From NCBI RefSeq assembly GCF_020176955.2, contig NZ_JAIUCZ020000004.1, positions 496,001-560,000 on the forward strand: a DNA stretch of 64,000 nt. The letters run 5' to 3'. The translations under genes and the position numbers were made by a program. This DNA is from Nocardia sp. alder85J. GTDB taxonomy: Bacteria; Actinomycetota; Actinomycetes; Mycobacteriales; Mycobacteriaceae. Positions within the stretch are counted from its first letter, which is position 1. Each line of letters starts with the position of its first letter. The notes below the pieces were generated by a model. That model was not told where the DNA came from. It worked only from the letters and a program-made list of their open reading frames with translations, and did not search any database. Positions 24,409-33,370 of this stretch are shown piece by piece.

Positions 24409-25527
24409 GTGACGTCGGTGTCCCAGCAGCGCAACCCTTTCCGATCCCTCCTCGCCCGGATGCGGCTCACCCGTGGCGAATGGCTGCGGCTGGCCGCGAT
24501 CGCCGGGGTGATCGTCGGCCTGCACGTGCTGGGCTGGTTCACGCTGCTCGCGTTCGTCGCCCCGCGGCACTTCGACCTCGGCGACCGGACCCTGGGGGTC
24601 GGCGTCGGCCTCACCGCGTACACCCTCGGCCTGCGGCACGCCTTCGACGCCGATCACATCGCCGCGATCGACAACACCACGCGCAAGCTGATGAACGACG
24701 GGCAGCGGCCGCTGTCGGTCGGATTCTTCTTCTCGCTCGGGCACTCCTCGGTGGTGTTCGCCCTCGCGTTGCTGTTGTCGGCCGGGGTGAAGGCGATCGC
24801 CGGATCGGTCGAGGACGACTCCTCGGCGCTGCACCACTACACCGGCCTGATCGGCACGACCGTGTCGGGCACGTTCCTGTACCTGATCGCCGCGATCAAC
24901 ATCGTGGTGCTCGCCGGCATCCTGCGCGTGTTCCGCCGGATGCGGACCGGCGGCTACGACGAGGCCGAGCTGGAACATCAACTCGCCCACCGCGGCCTGA
25001 TGAACCGGATCCTCGCCCCGGTGATGCGCTCGATCACCCGGCCCTGGCAGATGTATCCGGCCGGGCTGCTGTTCGGGCTCGGATTCGACACCGCCACCGA
25101 GGTCGCGCTGCTGGTGCTGGCCGGCACCGGCGCGGCCGCCGGGCTGCCGTGGTACGCGATCCTCTGCCTGCCGATCCTGTTCGCGGCCGGGATGAGCCTG
25201 CTCGACACCATCGACGGCAGTTTCATGAACTTCGCCTACGGCTGGGCCTTCGCCCAGCCGGTCCGCAAGGTCTACTACAACCTCACCATCACCGCCCTGT
25301 CGATCGCCGTCGCCCTGCTCATCGGCACCGTCGAGTTGCTCGGCCTGCTCAGCGAACAGCTCGGCTGGTCCGGCGGATTCTGGGATGTGCTCGGTGGTCT
25401 CGATCTCAACCTGCTCGGCTACATCGTCGTCGGCCTGTTCGTGCTCACCTGGGCCGTCGCGCTGCTCGCCTGGCGCTACGGCCGCATCGAGGAGAAATGG
25501 ACCGCCGGCCTCCGCCCGGGTGACTGA
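24409..25527 (+). CDS. NiCoT-family nickel/cobalt permease, probably nickel-responsive
   Basis: 372 residues, start GTG 24409 with GGAGAGG upstream. Eight-TM NiCoT pattern with the HX4DH signature in TM2 (RHAFDADHIAAIDNTTRK), GFFFSLGHSSVV, and FDTATEVALL plus GMSLLDTIDG in the later signature. Imports Ni2+ or Co2+ across the cytoplasmic membrane. The Nur box upstream argues for nickel supply. It is about 60-70% similar by eye to the second NiCoT at 25799, from which it is separated by a cobalamin riboswitch. Confidence 0.92.
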   Translation: MTSVSQQRNPFRSLLARMRLTRGEWLRLAAIAGVIVGLHVLGWFTLLAFVAPRHFDLGDRTLGVGVGLTAYTLGLRHAFDADHIAAIDNTTRKLMNDGQRPLSVGFFFSLGHSSVVFALALLLSAGVKAIAGSVEDDSSALHHYTGLIGTTVSGTFLYLIAAINIVVLAGILRVFRRMRTGGYDEAELEHQLAHRGLMNRILAPVMRSITRPWQMYPAGLLFGLGFDTATEVALLVLAGTGAAAGLPWYAILCLPILFAAGMSLLDTIDGSFMNFAYGWAFAQPVRKVYYNLTITALSIAVALLIGTVELLGLLSEQLGWSGGFWDVLGGLDLNLLGYIVVGLFVLTWAVALLAWRYGRIEEKWTAGLRPGD

Positions 25528-25582
25528 ATCCGGTCAGCAACCACGCAGTTTTGCGCGCGGCGGCGTCCTGCCTCTACTGTGA

Positions 25583-25756
25583 GGGTTGCCGTGGTGTACG
25601 GGAAGACCGGTGCAAATCCGGAGCGGCCCTCGCCACTGTGATCGGTTAGCCGTCGTACCGCTCCCGCCTCGCGGGAAGGGCCACGGGACACATGCGTCCC
25701 GGAAGGCCGGGTGCGGCGGTGCTCGACCCGTCAGCCAGGAGACCGGCCACGGCACC
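25583..25756 (+). ncRNA. Cobalamin riboswitch
   Basis: Hallmarks in order: GGTGCAAATCCGGAGCGG around 25609, the core CGCCACTGTGATCGG around 25632, and the 3' box GTCAGCCAGGAGACCGGCC around 25730-25748. These match the B12-box architecture of bacterial cobalamin riboswitches. It ends about 43 bp before the downstream permease ATG, whose expression should drop when adenosylcobalamin is abundant. Confidence 0.93.
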
Positions 25757-25798
25757 GAATACTCTCGTCCACGAGGTGCTGGAGAGGCCGAACGCGCC

Positions 25799-26920
25799 AT
25801 GATTCTGTCCGAAAACCCTTCCCCGTCAACGGTTTCCCCGGGTGCGGCCGCCACGCCGGTGTTGCGCTGGCGGCGCGAGGACTGGATCCGCACCGGCGGC
25901 CTGCTCGCCGTGATCGCCGTCCTGCACGTGGCCGGCTTCGGCATCCTGTTCACCCTGGTACCGCGGCACTACACCGTGGGCACCCAGGCGTTCGGGCTGG
26001 GGCTGGGGGTGACCGCCTACACCCTCGGTATGCGGCACGCGTTCGACGCCGATCACATCGCCGCGATCGACAACACCACCCGCAAGCTGATGGCCGACGG
26101 CAAACGCCCGGTGTCGGTCGGATTCTGGTTCGCGCTCGGTCATTCCACCGTGGTCGTGCTGCTGGCCATCGCCATCGCCGCCGGCACCCACCTGGCTACC
26201 ACGCTGACCAGCGACGACTCCAGCACCCACCACGATCTGGGGCTGATCTCCACCCTTGCCTCGGGCGGTTTCCTCTATCTGATCGCGGCGCTGAACCTGG
26301 TGTCGCTGGCCGGAATCCGCCGGGTGTTCCGGGCCATGCGAGCCGGTGAGTTCGACGAGGCCCAGCTGGAGAAGCATCTGAACAGCCGCGGCCTGCTCAA
26401 CCGGGTCCTCGGTCGGCTGACCCGCTCGATCACCCGTCCCGGCCAGATGTTCCCGATCGGTCTGCTGTTCGGCATCGGTTTCGACACCGCCACCGAGGTC
26501 ACGCTGATGGTGATGGCCGGATCCGGCGCCGCGGCCGGGCTGCCCTGGTACGCGATCCTCTGCCTGCCGCTGTTGTTCGCGGCGGGCATGAGCCTGTTCG
26601 ACACCCTCGACGGCACTTTCATGAACGTCGCCTACCACTGGGCTTTTGCCAACCCGGTCCGCAAGGTGTACTACAACCTCTCGATCACCGGCCTGTCGAT
26701 CGCGGTCGCGGCCCTGATCGGCTCCATCGAACTGATCGGCGTGCTGCACGACCAGCTCGGTCTCACCGATCCGGTCACCGACTGGGTCGCCGGGATCAGC
26801 CTGGACAACGTCGGCTTCGTCATCGTCGGCCTGTTCGTCGCGGTCTGGGCCGTCGCCCTGCTCTACTGGCGGCTGGCCAAGGTCGAGGACCGCTGGTCCG
26901 CCGCCCGATCCGAGGCGTGA
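25799..26920 (+). CDS. NiCoT-family permease under cobalamin riboswitch, probably cobalt-specific
   Basis: 373 residues, ATG 25799 preceded by GGAGAGG. It repeats the same motifs as the preceding paralogue: RHAFDADHIAAIDNTTRK, GFWFALGHSTVV, FDTATEVTLM and GMSLFDTLDG. The riboswitch in its leader ties it to cobalt supply for B12 synthesis. The two adjacent paralogues thus appear to be split by metal at the level of regulation. It converges on the monooxygenase gene, with 6 bp between stops. Confidence 0.93.
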   Translation: MILSENPSPSTVSPGAAATPVLRWRREDWIRTGGLLAVIAVLHVAGFGILFTLVPRHYTVGTQAFGLGLGVTAYTLGMRHAFDADHIAAIDNTTRKLMADGKRPVSVGFWFALGHSTVVVLLAIAIAAGTHLATTLTSDDSSTHHDLGLISTLASGGFLYLIAALNLVSLAGIRRVFRAMRAGEFDEAQLEKHLNSRGLLNRVLGRLTRSITRPGQMFPIGLLFGIGFDTATEVTLMVMAGSGAAAGLPWYAILCLPLLFAAGMSLFDTLDGTFMNVAYHWAFANPVRKVYYNLSITGLSIAVAALIGSIELIGVLHDQLGLTDPVTDWVAGISLDNVGFVIVGLFVAVWAVALLYWRLAKVEDRWSAARSEA

Positions 26921-26926
26921 GGCGGA

Positions 26927-28396
26927 TCAGCCGGTCGACGACCGATAGGCCGCGACGTCGAAGGTGGCGTTCGACTGCCGGAAGGCGGTGGCGGAGTCCG
27001 GCCACAGCAGGGTCAGCCGGCCGGTCCGCGCGTCGCGGTACCAGCTGGAGCAGCCCCCTTGCGTCCACACCGTCTCGCGGGCCAGCTCGTCGATGTGCCG
27101 GGCGGTGGACTGCACCGCCTCGGCGGTCACCTCGAGCACCCGGTGCGCGGTGGCGGCGAGATGATCGAGAGCGCCCAGCACGTAGTCGATCTGGGCCTCG
27201 ATGACGTAGATCGCCGAGTTGTGGCCGAGCGCGGCGTTCGGGCCGTCCAGGATGTACATGTTGGGGAAGCGGTCCACCGTGGTGGTGGCGTGCGCGATCA
27301 TTCCGTCGCTCCACCGCTCGGCCAGCGGTAGACCGTTGCGCCCGAAGATGTTCCGTGACACGGCCGGGCGGGTGGTGTCGAAGCCGGTGGCGAAGATCAG
27401 CACCTCCACCGCGTAGTCGCGGCCGCCGGCGGCCACCACGGCGCCGTCGCGCACCTCGGTCAGCGCGGTCGGCTCCAGCCGGACGTGCCCGAATTGCAGT
27501 GCGGCGTAGTAGTCGTCGGAGAACAGGATGCGCTTGCAGCCGATCTCGTAATCGGGGGTCAGTTCCCGCCGCAGCCGCGGATCGGGCACTTGGGTGGCCA
27601 GATGGTGCAGGGCGCGCTGGCGCAGCAGATCGGTGTCGGGGTGATGCCAGCGGCGGGCGCCGATCCCGCGCTCGGCCTCGGCGAACAGTTCGTCCCGCAG
27701 CACCGTGATGGCGTCCGGATCGGTGGCGAAGCGGCTCAGTTCGTCGCGGGTGTACCGGCGGTCGCCGCGCGGCAGCACATACGGCGCCGAACGCTGGAAG
27801 ACCACCACCTCGCCGGCCTCCTGCGCCAGCCGTGGCAGGATCTGCACGGCCGAGGCGCCGGAACCGACCAGGCCCACCCGCTTGCCCACCAGCGACACCT
27901 TCGGATTCCACTGCGCCGAATGCCAATGGCGACCGCCGAATTCGCCGAGGCCGCGGATCGGTGGCAACTTCGGTTCGGTGAGACGGCCGGTGGCGACGAC
28001 CAGATTGGCGGCCGAGAATTCGCCCCGGGTGGTGCTGACCAGCCAGCGCGCCTCGGCATCGTTCCACCGGGCCTGGTGCAGTGCGCAATTCAGTAGCAGA
28101 TGGGGTTCCAGCCCCTCCTGCTCGACGCAGCCGCGCAGGTACTGATGGATCTCGGCGCCCTCGGCGAACACCCGCTGCCACTGCGGATTCGGCCGGAACG
28201 AGAACGAATACAGGTGCGCGGGAACGTCGGAGGCGACGCCGGGGTAGCGGTTGTCACGCCAGGTGCCGCCCACGTCACCGGCCTGCTCGATGATCATGAA
28301 CGACTCCCGGCCACGCCGCGCGAGCCGGATGCCCATGCCCAGGCCCGCGAAGCCGGCGCCGATGATCAGGACATCGACGCGGATCGGGTCAGACAT
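26927..28396 (-). CDS. FAD-dependent monooxygenase of Baeyer-Villiger/FMO type
   Basis: 489 residues. N-terminal FAD-binding GAGFAGLGMGIRL, then the type I BVMO-like fingerprint FGGRHWHSAQW (FxGxxxHxxxW), and a second Rossmann site VGLVGSGASAVQI for NADPH. GGTWRDNRYPGVASDVPAHLY is also typical. It should insert or add one oxygen using NADPH and O2 on ketones, sulfides or amines. Its ATG overlaps the 3' end of the upstream CofH-like gene by 8 bp, so they form a two-gene operon. Confidence 0.92.
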   Translation of the reverse strand: MSDPIRVDVLIIGAGFAGLGMGIRLARRGRESFMIIEQAGDVGGTWRDNRYPGVASDVPAHLYSFSFRPNPQWQRVFAEGAEIHQYLRGCVEQEGLEPHLLLNCALHQARWNDAEARWLVSTTRGEFSAANLVVATGRLTEPKLPPIRGLGEFGGRHWHSAQWNPKVSLVGKRVGLVGSGASAVQILPRLAQEAGEVVVFQRSAPYVLPRGDRRYTRDELSRFATDPDAITVLRDELFAEAERGIGARRWHHPDTDLLRQRALHHLATQVPDPRLRRELTPDYEIGCKRILFSDDYYAALQFGHVRLEPTALTEVRDGAVVAAGGRDYAVEVLIFATGFDTTRPAVSRNIFGRNGLPLAERWSDGMIAHATTTVDRFPNMYILDGPNAALGHNSAIYVIEAQIDYVLGALDHLAATAHRVLEVTAEAVQSTARHIDELARETVWTQGGCSSWYRDARTGRLTLLWPDSATAFRQSNATFDVAAYRSSTG

Positions 28397-29456
28397 CGCC
28401 GTACCGGGTGGTGCGCTGCCGCGTGGACCGGCCCAGCGACCGGGCCGTCCGCTCCACCTCCGCGACGGTGAGCGTCCGCCCGGCCTCGGCGCCGGCCTCG
28501 GGCGCGAGCGGGCCGGTGACGAGCAGCCCGCCGATGTCGTCGGCGCCGCCGCGCAACAGTGAAACCGCCGATTCCAGGCCGAATTTGGGCCAGGCGGCCT
28601 GGATGTGGTCGATGCGCTCGTGCAACAGCAGCCGCGCGACCGCGTGCACGGCCCGCGCCTGCCGCCACGCCTGCGGTGTGGTCCGCTCGCCGGGCTGCCA
28701 CGGCATCGCGATGAATTCGGTGAAACCGCCGGTGCGGTCCTGGATCTCGGTGAGCAGTCGCAGATGGGCGACCTGCTGCGCGGGCGTCTCGCCGTGCCCG
28801 TACATCATGGTCGAGGTGGAGAACAGGCCCGCGCGATGCGCGGCCTCGATGACCTCGATCCACTGCCGCACCGGCAGGTCCGGGCCGCCGTTGAGACGAT
28901 GACGCACCTCGTCGTCGAGGATCCGGGCCGCCGTGCCCGGCACCGATCCGAGCCCCGCGTCCCGGGCCTCGGCCAGCACGGTGGCCACCGGCACGCCGCG
29001 ACGCGCGGCGGCGTCGAGCCACTCCGGCGGGCGGAAGGCGTGCAGGTGGATCGGCCCGGCCGCGGCGATCGCGGCGATCAGTGCCAGATGGTCGTCGTCG
29101 CTGTCGGCCGGCAGCGGGCCCTGCATGCAGATCTCGGTGGCGCCCAGCTCCCGGGCCTCGGCCACCAGGGCGGTGAGCCGCGCCCGGGCGGACCGGTCCG
29201 CACCGCAGACCGCCGCGGTATCGAAATTGCGGTTCACCACATAGGTCAGGGTGTCGCCGACCGCTTGCCGGCGCAGCGCGTCGGCCAGTTCGCACAACTG
29301 CTCGAGCTCCGGGCCGTCGGCGCCGAGCAGCGCGACATATCCCTCGTCCGGCAACGCCGCCGGCGCATGTGCGGCCTCGCCCAGCCACTTCCGTACCCGA
29401 TCCGAATCGGACGGGCCGACTCCGGCATCCGAAGTCCCGGCACCCGAATCACGCAT
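28389..29456 (-). CDS. CofH/FbiC-like protein lacking the radical-SAM cysteines
   Basis: 355 residues from ATG 29456. It is collinear with the CofH (C-terminal) half of FO synthase: LTYVVNRNFDTAAVC, ATEICMQGPLP, HLHAFRPPEW, GSVPGTAARILDDEVR, STSTMMYGHGET, DRTGGFTEFI, LLRGGADDIGG and a RQRTTRYG end. In FO synthase the first stretch leads into a CxxxCxxC iron-sulfur motif; here it runs into VCGADRSARARLT with a single cysteine, and the segment carrying the cluster motif is absent. Cluster-based radical chemistry is therefore improbable. It may be a neofunctionalised TIM barrel or a remnant kept for binding a deazaflavin. Confidence 0.85.
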   Translation of the reverse strand: MRDSGAGTSDAGVGPSDSDRVRKWLGEAAHAPAALPDEGYVALLGADGPELEQLCELADALRRQAVGDTLTYVVNRNFDTAAVCGADRSARARLTALVAEARELGATEICMQGPLPADSDDDHLALIAAIAAAGPIHLHAFRPPEWLDAAARRGVPVATVLAEARDAGLGSVPGTAARILDDEVRHRLNGGPDLPVRQWIEVIEAAHRAGLFSTSTMMYGHGETPAQQVAHLRLLTEIQDRTGGFTEFIAMPWQPGERTTPQAWRQARAVHAVARLLLHERIDHIQAAWPKFGLESAVSLLRGGADDIGGLLVTGPLAPEAGAEAGRTLTVAEVERTARSLGRSTRQRTTRYGDV

Positions 29457-29596
29457 TGGACCACCATACGTCCGGGTGGACCGGGCTCCGGCGGGCGGAC
29501 CGTCTCCCTGCGGGTTCCGGTCGCCGCGGGTGTTGTCACGAACCCGAAACATTCGATCACGGTTTGATCACCGTGGCGCCGGTGTAACCCTTCACC

Positions 29597-29803
29597 ATGA
29601 CCACTCCGCATCATCCGATCCGCACGGTGACGAGCATGGATCCGACCGGTGTCCTGGTCGCCGCCGGTATCTGTGCGGCTGTGCTGTCCGGGCTGTTGCT
29701 GCTCGGCTCGGACCTGGCCACCGCCGTTCCCGCGACCTTCGCCGTAGCGGGCGGGATCGTCCTGAGTCTCCAGCTCATGGGGATGTCCGACCCCGAACGC
29801 TGA
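29597..29803 (+). CDS. Small hydrophobic protein (68 aa)
   Basis: Opens with MTTPHHPIRTVTSMDPTG, then two hydrophobic segments (GVLVAAGICAAVLSGLLLLG and ATFAVAGGIVLSLQLMG). It looks like a small two-TM membrane protein. The ribosome-binding site is weak. It is divergent from the CofH-like gene. Function unknown. Confidence 0.5.
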   Translation: MTTPHHPIRTVTSMDPTGVLVAAGICAAVLSGLLLLGSDLATAVPATFAVAGGIVLSLQLMGMSDPER

Positions 29804-29842
29804 TCCGGCCCCGACGGCCGCTCCTGCCGGTCCGGTGCACAA

Positions 29843-29879
29843 ATTTGTACCGATGGTTTATTCTACTAACGGTACAAAT
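29843..29879. promoter_or_regulatory. Perfect 10-bp inverted repeat upstream of PhyH-like gene
   Basis: ATTTGTACCG, 17 AT-rich bases, CGGTACAAAT. The left arm is nested in the shorter palindrome ACAAATTTGT (29839-29848). It lies 46 bp before the chosen ATG and looks like a TetR-type operator over a promoter; the cognate regulator is not in sight. Confidence 0.65.
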
Positions 29880-29924
29880 CAGTGGATCGCGTGTGCGATC
29901 CGCATCGGCACCGAGGAGCTGTCC

Positions 29925-31175
29925 ATGGTCAGCGTCGATTTCCGCACCCGCTCCGCCGCGGTCGGGACCGTCGATCTCGTCACCTTCCGCGATCACCACC
30001 TGCCCGATCTACTCGACCGGCACGGCCGCGCGGCCGGTGCGGCCGCGCGGCGGCTGAGCCTGCCCCCGCTGACCTTGCGCGTCGGCGGCGAACAACTCAC
30101 CTTCGTCCCCGGCGACGAACTCACGGTCCGTCCGGACGCCTCGGCGGAGCTGCTCGCCACGCTGGACCCGGTCACGTTCTCCGATCTGGTGCAGGACGTG
30201 GTCTCCCTGTTCGGCGCGCAGATGACCGGTCGCGCCGAACTGGTACACGGCACGGTCGCCGCGTTCGTCGAATGGGAACCGGTGCTGCGCTGCCTGATCG
30301 ACGGGCGGCCGGTGCACCGCCCCGGTGACATCGGTTTCCGCGATCGGACCGGCGGCCCGCTGGACCCGCGACGCTCGTTCACCCTCGACGACGATCCGGC
30401 CGAGTACGGGCATTTCCTGGCCGAAGCCGGATATCTGCACCTGCGCGGGGTGTTCACCGAAGCGGAGATGGCCGCTGTCTCGGCCGAACTCGACACCGCG
30501 ATCGCCGCGGCGGCCCGCGACGACGGCGCCTCGTGGTGGGCGCGCACCGAACCCGGGGGCTGGTACCCGGCCCGCATCCTCGGCTTCAACCATCAGTCCG
30601 CCACCCTCCGCGAACTGCTGACGGGCCCCCGCTTCCGGTCCCTCGCCGGCTGCACCGACGACACCTGGGTGCAACGCGATCCGCTCCTCGACGACGCCGC
30701 CGAGGGGCTGCTGAAGAAGGTCGGGGTCGTCGAGGGCGCGTCCGATGTCAGCTGGCACAAGGACTGCACCATGGGCGGGCACAGCCACCACTGCGCCGGG
30801 CTGGTCGTCGGCATCTCGGTGACCGGCGCGGGGCCGGAGACGGGCGAGCTCGGCGTGGTGCCCGGTTCGCATCGCGCCAATATCGCCACCCTGGGCATCG
30901 AGGGGCTCGACCTGACCGCGCTGCCGTTGCCCACCCGCCCCGGCGACCTCACCGTGCATCTGTCCTGCACCCTGCACATGAGCAGGCCGCCGGTCGGCGG
31001 CGAGCGGCGGGTGGTCTACACCGGATTCGGACTCGCCCCGCGCCCCGGTCACGAGACCCCCGCACTCGACCGCACCGAATCGCGCCGCCGCCGTGCCGAA
31101 CTCAGCGACCGGGTGATCGGGCATCAGCGCACCGGCGGCCCGGATCGGGCGCGGCTGGCCAGCCACGAACTCTGA
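29925..31175 (+). CDS. Phytanoyl-CoA dioxygenase-like protein with SCP2-like N-terminal domain
   Basis: 416 residues from ATG 29925, preceded by GAGGAG; a longer frame from 29835 would run through the inverted repeat. Residues about 1-130 resemble an SCP2 sterol-carrier-type domain (RVGGEQLTFVPGDELTVRPD). The C-terminal domain has the 2OG-Fe(II) triad of the PhyH family: HKD in VSWHKDCTMGG, the distal His in LSCTLHMSRPPV and an Arg in GERRVVYTGF. It probably hydroxylates a lipid-like substrate held by the first domain. Confidence 0.85.
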   Translation: MVSVDFRTRSAAVGTVDLVTFRDHHLPDLLDRHGRAAGAAARRLSLPPLTLRVGGEQLTFVPGDELTVRPDASAELLATLDPVTFSDLVQDVVSLFGAQMTGRAELVHGTVAAFVEWEPVLRCLIDGRPVHRPGDIGFRDRTGGPLDPRRSFTLDDDPAEYGHFLAEAGYLHLRGVFTEAEMAAVSAELDTAIAAAARDDGASWWARTEPGGWYPARILGFNHQSATLRELLTGPRFRSLAGCTDDTWVQRDPLLDDAAEGLLKKVGVVEGASDVSWHKDCTMGGHSHHCAGLVVGISVTGAGPETGELGVVPGSHRANIATLGIEGLDLTALPLPTRPGDLTVHLSCTLHMSRPPVGGERRVVYTGFGLAPRPGHETPALDRTESRRRRAELSDRVIGHQRTGGPDRARLASHEL

Positions 31176-31267
31176 GCCGCCGGACCTCGCCGCGCGCTGC
31201 TGCCGGAACTCGGCCGGCCGCGGCTCGGCCCGGCCGGAAGTGGCCGCGCTCCACGCGCTTTCGGATG

Positions 31268-32410
31268 CTAGTGGTCGACGGCCGACAGTGTCGGCGGCCA
31301 CCGCTCCGGCTCCGGCTCGATCGTCGCCTCCGCGCGCAGTCCCACCGGGACCGGGGCCGAACGGGTATCGCCCGCAACCGGTTCCGGCCCGGCGCGCAGC
31401 GACCGGCCGACGGCGTCCAGGTGGCCCAGCGCCTCGGCATAGGACTCGAACAGGCCGGTCTCGTGGTACGGCACACCGGCTTCCGCGCAGAACTGCATCA
31501 CCAGCGGCCGGGCCCGGCGCAGGTTGACCCGCGGCATGGCCGGGAAGAGATGATGCTCGATCTGGTAGTTCAGGCCACCCAGCGCGGTATCGGTGACCGG
31601 TCCGCCGCGCACGTTACGGGCGGTGAGCACCTGCCGGCGCAGGAAATCGGTGGCGTCGCCGACCGGGAGTACCGCCATCCCTTTGTGATTCGGCGCGAAG
31701 GTGCTGCCCATGTAGAGCCCGAACAGGCCCTGCTGCACCAGAATGAAGACCACCGCTTTGACCGGGGAGAGGACCAGGAACACCGCGCCTAGGTAGCCGA
31801 CGGCGTGGGCCAGCAGCAGCGCGCCCTCCGCGGCCCGGTGCGATATCGGCCAGCGCAGGATCGCCCGGCCGCTGGACAGGTGCAGGCTCCAGCCCTCCAG
31901 CAACAACATCGGGAAGAACAACCACGCCTGGTATCGGAAGATCAGCCGCCGGACACCGCGGCCGGTGCGGGCGCGGTCCGCGGAATGGGCCAGCACACCC
32001 AGCACGTCCGGATCCGCGTCCTCGGTGTTGGGATGCGCGTGGTGCCGGTTGTGGTTACTGGTCCACCAGCCGATGCTCACCCCGATGGCGAGGTTGCCGA
32101 ACAGCAGGCCGTACCACTGATTGGCCCGCCGGGTGGCGAAGATCTGCCGATGCCCGGCGTCGTGCCCGAGGAAGGCGAAATGGGGGAAGATCGCCGCCAG
32201 CACCACCGCCACCACGAGCTGCCACCAGGAGTCGCCGACGAGCGCGAATGCGGTCCACCCGGCCGCGAGCACCGCGACGGTGATCGCACTCTTCCAGGCG
32301 TAGTAACCGAGCCGCCGATTCAGCAGTCCCGCGGTCCGCACTCGCCGCAACAACTCCGCATACTCGCTGCCTCGTACAGGCACAGCGTTCTCCACCACCA
32401 CGGGCCGCAT
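31268..32410 (-). CDS. Membrane fatty-acid desaturase
   Basis: 380 residues. Three histidine boxes bind the diiron centre: HDAGHRQ, HNRHHAHPN and NYQIEHHLFP, with paired TM helices between. The QxxHH type third box and length resemble acyl-CoA/acyl-lipid desaturases of the Rv3229c (DesA3)/linoleoyl-desaturase type. The position of the double bond is not predictable. Transcribed in the same direction as, and downstream of, the TioE-type regulator. Confidence 0.9.
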   Translation of the reverse strand: MRPVVVENAVPVRGSEYAELLRRVRTAGLLNRRLGYYAWKSAITVAVLAAGWTAFALVGDSWWQLVVAVVLAAIFPHFAFLGHDAGHRQIFATRRANQWYGLLFGNLAIGVSIGWWTSNHNRHHAHPNTEDADPDVLGVLAHSADRARTGRGVRRLIFRYQAWLFFPMLLLEGWSLHLSSGRAILRWPISHRAAEGALLLAHAVGYLGAVFLVLSPVKAVVFILVQQGLFGLYMGSTFAPNHKGMAVLPVGDATDFLRRQVLTARNVRGGPVTDTALGGLNYQIEHHLFPAMPRVNLRRARPLVMQFCAEAGVPYHETGLFESYAEALGHLDAVGRSLRAGPEPVAGDTRSAPVPVGLRAEATIEPEPERWPPTLSAVDH

Positions 32411-32567
32411 TCGCCTGCCTCACCAACCGTTTTCGCCAAGTATGCCCGAACGTTGTCCCGGTCCACCGCCACCAGCGGGCAGTCGACCCGACCACGACCA
32501 GAGTGCGGCCATCAGACCGCCGTCCGGTGAACGGAAGTGCCGGCGGGCCGAACATCTGTGTGACGAA

Positions 32568-33281
32568 TCAGCTCCCGTCGCGCTGGTGTGGTCGGTCGAG
32601 CATAGCGAGGTAGGTATCCAGTCGTGCCGCTCCGGTCAGCAGGTGGCGGCTACGGGCGGTCAGCCGGTCCTGCCAGGCGGCCAGAAAGGCGGTCAGCGCC
32701 TGCGCCCCGCCCGCCGAACGCAGCGCGTCGAGGAACTGCGCGACCTGGGCGAGTCGATGGCCGCCCTGCCGCAACTGCCGCGCTATCTCGGCGTCGCGGA
32801 CGCAGTCCGGCCCGTACCCGCGGTACCCGGTGGCCCGGTCGCGGGCGGGTCGCAGGATGCCGTGGGTCTCCCAGGTGCGCAGCGTGGCCGCGTGCACCCC
32901 GAGCCGCCGCGCGAGCTCGCCCACGGTCAGCGGCGGCCCGGCGATCGGGACCGGTGCGCCGGCCGACAGACCGCCCAGGGCGGCGGCGACCTCGGTGCGG
33001 GTGTCGCGCTCGGCGAGCAGCGCGACGTGCGCGGCATCGATGAGCCGGTAGGCGGACTCGAGGTCGCCGCGGTGGACCGCGCGCATGATCTCCGTCGCGT
33101 CCCGATGCCCGTGCCCGGCGCGCAGCGCGAGGAAGGCCCGCAGCGCCCGCGCGTGCCCCGGTGTGTACCGGCGGTACCCTGCCGCGCTGCGCTCGGCCGG
33201 CGGCAGCACCCCGGCCGCGTCGTAGTTGCGGATCGCCTGCGCGGACAATCCGTGCTCCCGGGCCAGATCGACCGGCCGCAC
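32568..33281 (-). CDS. TioE-type MerR-family regulator with two MerR helix-turn-helix units
   Basis: 237 residues. It opens with a MerR domain (RPVDLAREHGLSAQAIRNYD, GYRRYTPGHARALRAFL) and carries a second one from about residue 120 (LTVGELARRLGVHAATLRTWE, GYRGYGPDCVRDAEIARQL), an arrangement seen in TioE-family proteins. Duplicated MerR heads suggest recognition of an extended operator. It is divergent from an erythromycin-esterase-like gene with a 14-bp palindrome between, consistent with control of a resistance function. Confidence 0.88.
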   Translation of the reverse strand: MRPVDLAREHGLSAQAIRNYDAAGVLPPAERSAAGYRRYTPGHARALRAFLALRAGHGHRDATEIMRAVHRGDLESAYRLIDAAHVALLAERDTRTEVAAALGGLSAGAPVPIAGPPLTVGELARRLGVHAATLRTWETHGILRPARDRATGYRGYGPDCVRDAEIARQLRQGGHRLAQVAQFLDALRSAGGAQALTAFLAAWQDRLTARSRHLLTGAARLDTYLAMLDRPHQRDGS

Positions 33282-33329
33282 TCCACGCCTCCTTGTGAGA
33301 CTTCCGCAGTGTTATCCCACGTCGTTCGC

Positions 33330-33343
33330 AGTGAAGTTTCACT
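33330..33343. promoter_or_regulatory. Palindrome AGTGAA-GT-TTCACT between regulator and esterase
   Basis: A perfect 6-bp-arm palindrome 28 bp before the esterase ATG and 49 bp before the regulator start. A GATACT -10-like element follows at 33356-33361. Candidate site for the TioE-type regulator. Confidence 0.5.
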
Positions 33344-33370
33344 CGAATCTTCAAGGATACTGTCGAGCCC

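Noticed and set aside
28389..29456. A functional FO synthase subunit (CofH)
   Set aside because: The CxxxCxxC radical-SAM motif is missing, so normal F420-precursor synthesis is not credible.
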